The position numbers and the translations under genes were made by a program. Positions 1 through 4,680 of a DNA stretch of 10,689 bases are shown one piece after another (the stretch's first letter is position 1; every line of letters starts with the position of its first letter). The stretch lies in assembly GCA_964450685.1 (NCBI GenBank), contig CAYVDN010000082.1, positions 1 to 10,689 on the forward strand, in the 5' to 3' direction. Source of the stretch: JBAOHV01 sp964450685. GTDB lineage: Bacteria; Actinomycetota; Acidimicrobiia; Acidimicrobiales; Microtrichaceae. Under the pieces are notes generated by a model, which saw only the letters and a program-made list of their open reading frames with translations, ran no database searches and was not told the origin of the DNA.

Positions 1-17
1 AAAAGGCCTGCCGTCAT
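1..17 (-). CDS. Possible start of a further minus-strand gene (partial)
   Basis: A complement ATG at 17-15 begins six bases after the stop codon of the membrane-protein gene at 24-476 and reads M-T-A-G-L before leaving the window. The spacing would suit a co-transcribed downstream gene. There is only a weak GAGAA-like ribosome-binding sequence in front of it, and five codons cannot establish coding. No product can be named. Confidence 0.2.
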
Positions 18-23
18 GGTTTC

Positions 24-476
24 TCACCCAAGCCCCCACTTGCTGACCATCGCGGCCACGGCGACGACGAGTACCAAGGTGTCGATGGATCCGAAGATGC
101 CCACCTTGCGGTTGATCGAGTGCTCAGACGTTTCGTCCGAGGAGTCGATCGCTTCGACGGTTCGACGAGCGTTCGGGCCGAAGACGGTGACACCGAGGAC
201 GATGCCGACGATGATCGCGGTGAATCCGACGGTGACGAACGTGTCGGAGAACTCATAGGCAGAGCTGTCGAGAACAAGGCCGATTCCTGTGAACAGAACG
301 GTCATTCCGGCCGCCGGATAGAGAGTCCGTGACATGAAGTCCAGGGTCTCGGCCCACCAGCGCCGGATGTCGGCGGCAGCCTCGGCCGAACGACGGGCGT
401 TGCTCACGAGGACGATGTTCGCACCGAACCAAGTGGCCACTCCGAGGATGTGCAGAACCAGAAGCGTGTTGCGCAC
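24..476 (-). CDS. Four-helix integral membrane protein (DUF2269/CopD-like)
   Basis: This 150-residue protein is mostly hydrophobic, with about four membrane helices near residues 3-25, 49-71, 78-101 and 127-147, separated by short charged loops such as the Arg/Ala-rich segment near 27-45. The first helix has the pattern LHILGVATWFGAN, with a His and a Trp. This resembles the small predicted membrane proteins of the DUF2269/CopD type; the function of those proteins is generally unknown. The start is the second of two adjacent GTG codons. A TAGGAT -10 element lies at 488-483 on the minus strand, six bases before the GTG at 476, and there is no Shine-Dalgarno sequence, which fits a leaderless transcript. 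The GTG at 479 is the alternative and adds one residue. It is divergent from the SDR gene at 553, and the palindrome at 524-539 lies between them. The family assignment is by resemblance only. Confidence 0.75.
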   Translation of the reverse strand: MRNTLLVLHILGVATWFGANIVLVSNARRSAEAAADIRRWWAETLDFMSRTLYPAAGMTVLFTGIGLVLDSSAYEFSDTFVTVGFTAIIVGIVLGVTVFGPNARRTVEAIDSSDETSEHSINRKVGIFGSIDTLVLVVAVAAMVSKWGLG

Positions 477-482
477 CACAAG

Positions 483-488
483 ATCCTA
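483..488 (-). promoter_or_regulatory. Putative -10 element, leaderless promoter of the membrane-protein gene
   Basis: TAGGAT on the minus strand fits the actinobacterial -10 pattern TANNNT. It sits six bases before the GTG at 476, so transcription would start at or within a base of the start codon. The same geometry recurs at 540-545, 3834-3839 and 4668-4673. No convincing -35 hexamer is visible. Confidence 0.45.
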
Positions 489-523
489 GGTCCGGACGCT
501 GGTGCCGGCGCTGGAATGGCCAC

Positions 524-539
524 TTGACCACGCGGTCAA
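524..539. promoter_or_regulatory. Palindromic operator TTGACC-N4-GGTCAA
   Basis: A perfect inverted repeat (TTGACCACGCGGTCAA) lies in the divergent promoter region and abuts the TAGAGT -10 element of the SDR gene. A bound protein would cover the -35/-10 spacer, the usual arrangement for repression. Half-site length and spacing are typical of TetR-family operators. The core TTGAC-N6-GTCAA recurs at 10462-10477 in front of the acyl-CoA dehydrogenase gene. No regulator gene is in the window. The site could also act on the divergent membrane-protein gene. Confidence 0.65.
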
Positions 540-545
540 TAGAGT
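540..545 (+). promoter_or_regulatory. Putative -10 element, leaderless promoter of the SDR gene
   Basis: TAGAGT (TANNNT type) is followed by seven bases and then the ATG at 553, with no Shine-Dalgarno sequence between. It is directly adjacent to the palindromic operator at 524-539, so the promoter is probably repressible. The -35 region (around 516-522) is not close to consensus. Confidence 0.5.
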
Positions 546-552
546 GCCTCGC

Positions 553-1332
553 ATGCTGGAACTCAATGGTGCATCTGCAATCGTCACGGGTGGCGCATCG
601 GGCCTCGGTGAGGCGTCGGTCCGCGCTCTGGCTGCCAAGGGAGCGAAGGTCGTGATCCTCGACCTCGACCGCCAACAGGAGAAGGGTGACGCCCTCGCCA
701 AGGAGACCGGAGGCGTGTTCGCCGCTGCCGACGTCACCAGCGAGGAGCAGGTCATCGCAGCGGTCGAAGCGGCCAAGGAGCTCGGGCCACTGCGAGCGGT
801 CGTCAACTCTGCTGGCATCGGCTGGGCCGCGCGCACGATCGGCCGTGACGGCTCCTACGAATCTGCACACAACCTCGACCTGTTCCGCCAGGTCATCGAG
901 ATCAACCTGGTCGGCACCTTCAACGTGACCCGCCTCGCCGCGACCGCGATGTCGCAGACCGACGCAGTGGACGAGGACGGTTCCCGTGGTGCCATCGTGA
1001 ACACCGCATCGGTCGCTGCGCTCGAGGGGCAGGTCGGACAGGCCGCCTACACCGCGTCCAAGGCGGGCATCGTCGGCCTGACACTCGTGCTGGCCCGTGA
1101 TCTCGCTCCGGCGGGGATCCGTTGCAACACGATCATCCCCGGCTTCTTCGACACGCCGATCTACGGCGGCAACGAAGACATGAAGAACCACCTCAAGAAG
1201 GACACGTTGTTCCCGAAGCGTCTCGGAGACGCGTCGGAGTATGCATCGCTCGCGGTCGAGCTCCTCACCAACAGCTACATCAACGGTGAGTCCGTGCGCA
1301 TCGACACCGGCACGCGTATGCAGCCGAAGTGA
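553..1332 (+). CDS. SDR, type-II 3-hydroxyacyl-CoA dehydrogenase-like (HSD17B10 family)
   Basis: This 259-residue short-chain dehydrogenase probably oxidises 3-hydroxyacyl-CoA or 2-methyl-3-hydroxyacyl-CoA with NAD in the cytoplasm (fatty-acid or isoleucine breakdown). Visible motifs are the Rossmann glycine motif TGGASGLG at 12-19, an acidic residue after the second strand (VILDLD) that favours NAD over NADP, NSAGIG at 85-90, and the catalytic triad Ser153, Tyr166 and Lys170 (YTASK). The stretches NTASVAALEGQVGQAAY and the C-terminal TRMQP are close to what I recall of human HSD17B10 and its bacterial relatives, and the length matches. The start at 553 is chosen over the in-frame ATG at 502 because the family begins here and because TAGAGT lies seven bases upstream, which also puts the palindrome outside the coding region. 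The exact acyl-CoA substrate cannot be told. Confidence 0.9.
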   Translation: MLELNGASAIVTGGASGLGEASVRALAAKGAKVVILDLDRQQEKGDALAKETGGVFAAADVTSEEQVIAAVEAAKELGPLRAVVNSAGIGWAARTIGRDGSYESAHNLDLFRQVIEINLVGTFNVTRLAATAMSQTDAVDEDGSRGAIVNTASVAALEGQVGQAAYTASKAGIVGLTLVLARDLAPAGIRCNTIIPGFFDTPIYGGNEDMKNHLKKDTLFPKRLGDASEYASLAVELLTNSYINGESVRIDTGTRMQPK

Positions 1333-1388
1333 GCCGCCAGGCGCAATGAGGCTGATCGGGCTGGAACAGCGTCCGATGATGCCGACGG

Positions 1389-1424
1389 GACGGCCCGGGT
1401 CTGCAGCTGCAGACCCGGGCCGTC
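1389..1424. terminator. 36-bp perfect palindrome, probable bidirectional terminator
   Basis: The left arm GACGGCCCGGGTCTGCAG is followed immediately by its exact reverse complement. As RNA this makes a stem of about 16 GC-rich pairs closed by a four-base loop. It lies 56 bases after the SDR stop codon and 55 bases after the stop of the convergent small gene at 1480-1662, so it is almost centred between two gene ends. Only a weak T-rich stretch (GATTTGT) follows on the plus strand, as is common for terminators in GC-rich bacteria. A competing pairing of 1381-1386 with 1422-1427 is possible. Confidence 0.8.
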
Positions 1425-1479
1425 GGCGATTTGTCGGTCGTCCCTGGATCGGGGCCGTATCCAGCTCGTCAGGCGGTGC

Positions 1480-1662
1480 TCACGGTGCGTTCGAGCCGCC
1501 GTGGAGCGGTTCGCCCTTGTCATAGCCCTCGATGAAGTGCTCGACGTCGTCGGCATCCATCGCGAGCTTCTCGCTGTGGCCGAGGGGCTCGGGATGGATC
1601 TTCGGCTCGGCGTCCTTGTCCTCGTCGTATCCGAGTGGTCGGTCGTTCTCGAAGATGCTCAT
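1480..1662 (-). CDS. Small acidic hypothetical protein (60 aa)
   Basis: This 60-residue, strongly acidic, Cys-free protein begins MSIFENDRPLGYDEDKD and ends GEPLHGGSNAP. It has no membrane segment or signal peptide and is rich in Asp, Glu, His, Pro and Gly, so it is probably a soluble cytoplasmic protein with much disorder. The ATG at 1662 is supported by a good Shine-Dalgarno sequence, GGAGG, four bases upstream (1671-1667). A longer in-frame reading from 1908 runs antisense through the HAD gene and is not credible. The gene follows the HAD phosphatase gene by 77 bases on the same strand. It could be the last gene of that operon or use its own promoter: a TANNNT-type TACGGT lies at 1691-1686. 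I do not recognise the family, and no function is proposed. Confidence 0.6.
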   Translation of the reverse strand: MSIFENDRPLGYDEDKDAEPKIHPEPLGHSEKLAMDADDVEHFIEGYDKGEPLHGGSNAP

Positions 1663-1739
1663 CTTTCCTCCATGTCGTCGCTTCCACCGTAGACCCCGAC
1701 GAGGGGAACGCGTCGTTCGCGCGGGAGTGACCCCATAGG

Positions 1740-2405
1740 TCAGAGCGGGCCGGGAGTGAACAACGTGGCTCCGGCGGGAACCTTCGACGGCCGGCCCAAC
1801 CAGAACCTGTGATCGGACATCTCGAGAAGCGCGTGGTCTCCCGACGAGTTGCCGTACCCCCAGATGCGGACTCCGTCGATGGGTCCGGTCGACGGCACTC
1901 CCAGCCACTCGCGGAGACGGATCGCCTTCTGCTCCGCTCTCACGTTCGGACGGACGAGGTCGCCGGTGAGCCGACCGCCCGACTCCGCCAGCTCGACGGC
2001 CAGAACCGCGCGCACGCCCAGCATCTCGGCGAGAGGCTCGAGGTAGTACACGAGCGACGCCGAGACGAACACGACGTCGTGCCCGGATCTTCGATGGTCC
2101 TGGAGCCGTTCGAGCACATCGGGGCGTAGCTGGTCCGACAGCAGGTCACGTGCGTACCGCGCTCCCATGCGCTTGAGCTCCTCGGCGTCGCGTCCGGTGA
2201 ACAGGGCCCGCAGCAACTGCTCCTTGGTTCCGTCCCTGTCCCGCAGATCGACGGTGCCTCGGGCGCCGGTCAGGCCCAGTCGGGCGCACTCGCTGGCGAA
2301 TCGTCGCCGTCCTGCGGCCTTGGCGAGGAACGGTACGAGTGTGTCGCGGCGCGAAAGCGTCCCGTCGAAGTCGAACGCGGCGATGCAGCGCGTCTCGTGA
2401 GACAT
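1740..2405 (-). CDS. HAD-superfamily subfamily IB phosphatase (SerB-like)
   Basis: This 221-residue HAD hydrolase is predicted to hydrolyse a phosphomonoester through an aspartyl-phosphate intermediate with Mg2+. The motifs are in order: motif I DFDGT with nucleophile Asp12 and acid/base Asp14; motif II Ser115 in VVFVSAS; motif III Lys160 in AEQKAIRL; and motif IV GYGNSSGDHALL with Asp190. The helical cap between about 20 and 95 is the C1 type found in SerB-like and TIGR01490-type enzymes. The length suits that subfamily. The gene begins three bases after the stop of the SRPBCC gene (2409-2411), so the two are almost certainly co-transcribed. The substrate is not evident. The DprE2-like reductase two genes upstream raises the possibility of a polyprenyl-phosphate-sugar or lipid phosphate substrate, but that is inference. 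It is not a clear phosphoserine phosphatase by context. Confidence 0.85.
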   Translation of the reverse strand: MSHETRCIAAFDFDGTLSRRDTLVPFLAKAAGRRRFASECARLGLTGARGTVDLRDRDGTKEQLLRALFTGRDAEELKRMGARYARDLLSDQLRPDVLERLQDHRRSGHDVVFVSASLVYYLEPLAEMLGVRAVLAVELAESGGRLTGDLVRPNVRAEQKAIRLREWLGVPSTGPIDGVRIWGYGNSSGDHALLEMSDHRFWLGRPSKVPAGATLFTPGPL

Positions 2406-2408
2406 TGC

Positions 2409-2891
2409 TCAGAGCGACGACGAGGTGTTGGTGGCGAATGCGTCCAGACGGGCGAGCGTGCGCTCCATGGCTCCTCTGTTCCGACTCGCTGCGTTGGTGA
2501 GCCGCAGGTAGATGCCGGCCTTGGACTCGGACCAATCGAACGTCTCGGTGACACGTGTGCTGTCATCGAGCGGTTCGAACTCGTAACGCCACCGCCAGCC
2601 ACCGATGTGGGCCCACGCGATCCGGCGTCCCTCGTCGTACTCGACCACCTTGTTCGTGATCAGGTAAGGCACTCCGATACGCATGTTCATCGAGAACTTG
2701 TCGCCGAGTGCAAGCTTGCCTGTCTTCCCGCGCACTCCCTTGACGCTGCCCGATCCATCGATCACGTGGTGCAACGAGGGGTCTGCCACAAGATCGAACA
2801 GTGCCTGTGCGTCGGCAGCTATGACCCTGCTGGCGGAGACGCTGTGTGGGGTGCTGGCCTGATCGGGGCCTGTGTGTGAGGGATTGTTCAT
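2409..2891 (-). CDS. SRPBCC (START/polyketide cyclase-like) family protein
   Basis: This 160-residue protein looks like a member of the SRPBCC hydrophobic-cavity superfamily. After a polar N-terminus comes SASRVIAADAQALFDLVADPSLHHVIDGSGSV, the usual opening strand and helix of this fold, then a strand-rich core with GDKFSMNMRIG, ITNKVVEYDEGRRIAWAH and WRYEFEPLDDSTRVTETFDW, and a long C-terminal helix (MERTLARLDAFA). Such proteins bind or carry small hydrophobic ligands, or act as cyclases or aromatases. No catalytic residue can be assigned. The ATG at 2891 is chosen because AGGA stands seven bases before it; a GTG at 2909 would add six residues but has no ribosome-binding site. It follows the DprE2-like gene by 49 bases and is three bases from the HAD gene, so it is the middle gene of a three-gene unit. 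Confidence 0.8.
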   Translation of the reverse strand: MNNPSHTGPDQASTPHSVSASRVIAADAQALFDLVADPSLHHVIDGSGSVKGVRGKTGKLALGDKFSMNMRIGVPYLITNKVVEYDEGRRIAWAHIGGWRWRYEFEPLDDSTRVTETFDWSESKAGIYLRLTNAASRNRGAMERTLARLDAFATNTSSSL

Positions 2892-2940
2892 GCCCACATC
2901 CTGATCCACTGGTCGGGGTATCGCCGCGATGATGCGCGAC

Positions 2941-3705
2941 TCAGCCTCGCTCGCTCACCTTGCGCCACAGCCGTCGCGGCAGGAGTCCGAACACGAAGAA
3001 GGGGTATTTGAGAACAGGTGGAGCCCAGACGATCTCCGTGTCCTTGGCGAGCCCGTCGACTATGAAGCCTGCGACCTTCTCCGGGGTGGTCGAGAGCGGT
3101 GCAGCGTCCATGCCTTCGGTCATCTTGGTGTGCACGAAACCTGGTCTCACGACCATGACACGGACACCGGTGCCGACCAGTGCATCGCCCAGCCCCTGTG
3201 CGAACGCGTCGAGGCCGGCCTTGGTGGATCCGTAGACGAAGTTGTCCTTGCGTGACCGAACTCCTGCAACCGACGACATGAGCACCAACACGCCATGGCC
3301 CTGACGGCGGAGGCGATCGGCGACGACCAGGCTCGCAGAGACGAGTCCGCCGAAGTTGATCTCCACCGCCTTTGCAGCGAACGCTGGATCGGCCTCGAAG
3401 GCGTCCTGGCTGCCGAGGATGCCGGCGGGCGCGTACACGAGATCGATGTCACCGAACTCGTCGAAGATGTCGCCGATGACCTTCGTGTGGCTCGCGACGT
3501 CGGTTGCGTCCCAGTGGCGGAGCTCGACGGTGGCTCCAGCCGCGCGTACCTCGCGTGCGACCGACTCCATGTCGTCCTCTGGTCGACCAGCGAGTATCAC
3601 CGTCCGGCATCGTCCCGCGACCAGGCGCAGACACAGCGCCCGGCCGATGTCTGATCCGCCGCCCAGCACCAGCACCGACTGGACCTCACCGAGTGCGTCG
3701 CGCAC
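2941..3705 (-). CDS. SDR related to DprE2 (decaprenylphosphoryl-2-keto-ribose reductase)
   Basis: This 254-residue short-chain dehydrogenase has the cofactor motif LGGGSDIG at 14-21, an altered NAG-type motif (APAGILG, 92-98) and the active site Ser144/Ser145, Tyr158 and Lys162 (YGSTKAGLDAF). The pattern NFVYGSTKAGLD, the segment VRVMVVRPGFVHTKMTEGM, and the C-terminal EIVWAPPVLKY followed by PRRLWRKV correspond closely to my memory of mycobacterial DprE2. That enzyme makes the NADH-dependent second half of the epimerisation giving decaprenylphosphoryl-arabinose. The GTG start at 3705 has GGAG eight bases upstream and gives the same length as DprE2; the TTG at 3768 would add 21 unlike residues. 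The C-terminus is hydrophobic and basic (near 230-250), suggesting membrane association. A DprE1 partner is not in the window, so the substrate is uncertain. It leads an operon with SRPBCC and HAD genes. Confidence 0.75.
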   Translation of the reverse strand: MRDALGEVQSVLVLGGGSDIGRALCLRLVAGRCRTVILAGRPEDDMESVAREVRAAGATVELRHWDATDVASHTKVIGDIFDEFGDIDLVYAPAGILGSQDAFEADPAFAAKAVEINFGGLVSASLVVADRLRRQGHGVLVLMSSVAGVRSRKDNFVYGSTKAGLDAFAQGLGDALVGTGVRVMVVRPGFVHTKMTEGMDAAPLSTTPEKVAGFIVDGLAKDTEIVWAPPVLKYPFFVFGLLPRRLWRKVSERG

Positions 3706-3767
3706 GTTCTGTTCTCCCTCAGGGTCTGACGATCTTCGATCGGCTGCGCCACCACGGGCGCGCAGCA

Positions 3768-3773
3768 AGGGTA
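3768..3773 (-). promoter_or_regulatory. Candidate -10 element for the DprE2-like operon
   Basis: TACCCT on the minus strand fits TANNNT. It would start transcription near 3761 and leave a leader of about 55 bases containing the GGAG ribosome-binding sequence before the GTG at 3705. It is the same hexamer as the one at 3834-3839 serving the divergent microprotein gene. No clear -35 is seen, so this is tentative. Confidence 0.3.
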
Positions 3774-3833
3774 CCCGTGCCGTACTGCCTGGCGGCGAAG
3801 CGGACCGTGGCGGAGCTGAACTGTGAGCGGCTC

Positions 3834-3839
3834 TACCCT
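3834..3839 (+). promoter_or_regulatory. Putative -10 element, leaderless promoter of the 29-aa membrane protein gene
   Basis: TACCCT is followed by six bases and the GTG at 3846, with no ribosome-binding sequence between. The geometry matches the promoters at 483-488, 540-545 and 4668-4673, and supports the microprotein being a real gene. Confidence 0.45.
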
Positions 3840-3845
3840 GTGTGC

Positions 3846-3935
3846 GTGAGCACCCGCCTGCTGATCATCCTGGCTCTTGTCTGCGGTCTGGCGATTCTGG
3901 TCGCGTTCGCTGTCCAGGCTGCACAGCTCATCTGA
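3846..3935 (+). CDS. 29-residue single-pass membrane microprotein
   Basis: The frame encodes 29 residues beginning MSTRLLIILALVCG and ending QAAQLI. One uninterrupted hydrophobic helix covers about residues 5-23, with a single Arg on the N-terminal side, so it should be a single-pass inner-membrane peptide. Evidence that it is a gene: it fills the gap between two minus-strand genes; it has a TACCCT -10 element exactly six bases before its GTG; and a 6-bp hairpin follows its stop codon by two bases. The longer in-frame reading from 3504 runs antisense through the DprE2-like gene and is not credible. The function is unknown. It could be a regulatory or structural partner of a membrane enzyme, but nothing in the sequence says which. 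Confidence 0.55.
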   Translation: MSTRLLIILALVCGLAILVAFAVQAAQLI

Positions 3936-3937
3936 TA

Positions 3938-3953
3938 CAGCTCATCAGAGCTG
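3938..3953. terminator. Short hairpin between convergent genes, possible terminator
   Basis: CAGCTC-ATCA-GAGCTG forms a perfect 6-bp stem with a four-base loop, located between the microprotein stop (3935) and the stop of the convergent lipoprotein gene (3974). No T-run follows. Its left part is also a direct repeat (ACAGCTCATC at 3923-3932 and 3937-3946). It is a weak terminator candidate placed where one is needed. Confidence 0.35.
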
Positions 3954-3973
3954 GACTTGGATCCCGCCCGGTC

Positions 3974-4606
3974 TCACATCCCGCCCTGGGTGATCACGTA
4001 GCTGAAGGAGTCGTCCACTCCATCGATCCCGATCTGCGTGGAGACGAGTACCTGCATGTCGCCCTTGGTCAGCATCGCGGTTGATCCCGCTCCGCCGCCC
4101 GTGGACCCGGACGAGTTCATCGTCGAGGTCCAGCCGTCGTCGGTGAACTGGGCGACGATGTCGTCGAAGGTCGAGTCGTCCGCGTCGGCGAGTGTGCCGG
4201 TGACGCTCCAGGTCTTCACGTCGCCGTCGGTGCTGTTCATCGTCGACGTGAGCGTCGACCCTTCGGGGAACGGGATGTCGGCGGGGAAGTCGTCCGGGAG
4301 CTCTGATCCGCTACCGAACGACATGTCGCCCTCTGGCGTGGAGACGTCTACCTGGCCGGTCTCGCTGTCGATGTCTACATCGGCATCGCCTGTACCGGAC
4401 TCGGCGAGCTTCTCTGCAAGTTCGTCGGCAGCGTCGCTGCTGTCGTCGGAGCCGCCTCCACAGGCCCCGAGCCCCAGCGTCATCACGCCGGCGAGAGCGA
4501 TCGCCGCGATCTTCTTGCTGCGGTTGGGGGTGGCAGCGGCGCGCATGGGCGCCTCTTCGGGCTGTGTGCTGGTGAATGGGTTTTCGGCCATTGTGGGCTC
4601 CGTCAT
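3974..4606 (-). CDS. Secreted lipoprotein, function unknown
   Basis: This 210-residue protein has a lipoprotein signal: basic RSKK at 29-32, hydrophobic stretch IAAIALAGVMTLGL, and lipobox LGAC with Cys49 as the lipidated residue. The mature part starts with a Gly/Ser/Asp/Glu-rich linker, then ELPDDFPADIPFPEGSTL (about 102-119), a pattern I associate with small extracytoplasmic domains, and a strand-rich region to residue 210 (TWSVTGTLADAD, FDDIVAQFTDDGW). The hexapeptide TSTMNS occurs twice, at 120-125 and 160-165. The ATG at 4606 has an excellent AAGGAG six bases upstream. It gives about 28 residues before the signal's basic region, which is long. An ATG at 4546 would give a conventional signal peptide but has a poorer ribosome-binding site. 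It is divergent from the lpd gene. The ligand or role is not evident. Confidence 0.8.
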   Translation of the reverse strand: MTEPTMAENPFTSTQPEEAPMRAAATPNRSKKIAAIALAGVMTLGLGACGGGSDDSSDAADELAEKLAESGTGDADVDIDSETGQVDVSTPEGDMSFGSGSELPDDFPADIPFPEGSTLTSTMNSTDGDVKTWSVTGTLADADDSTFDDIVAQFTDDGWTSTMNSSGSTGGGAGSTAMLTKGDMQVLVSTQIGIDGVDDSFSYVITQGGM

Positions 4607-4667
4607 CTGGTTCTCCTTCGATCTTCTCTCTTGATCGGCACCGTGTCACCACTCCCTGAGCGATGGG

Positions 4668-4673
4668 TAGGCT
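4668..4673 (+). promoter_or_regulatory. Putative -10 element, leaderless promoter of lpd
   Basis: TAGGCT (TANNNT type) is followed by exactly seven bases (CGCCGCC) and the GTG at 4681. No Shine-Dalgarno sequence is present for this GTG or for the in-frame ATG at 4663. If this is the -10 element, the ATG lies upstream of the transcript, so the GTG is the start. Confidence 0.5.
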
Positions 4674-4680
4674 CGCCGCC

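Noticed and set aside
502..552. Upstream ATG extending the SDR by 17 residues
   Set aside because: The extension would run through the palindrome and the -10 element, and the family starts at the ATG at 553.
253..1191. 312-codon minus-strand frame across the SDR gene and the divergent promoter
   Set aside because: It crosses two well-supported genes and their promoter region, and its translation has no recognisable motif.
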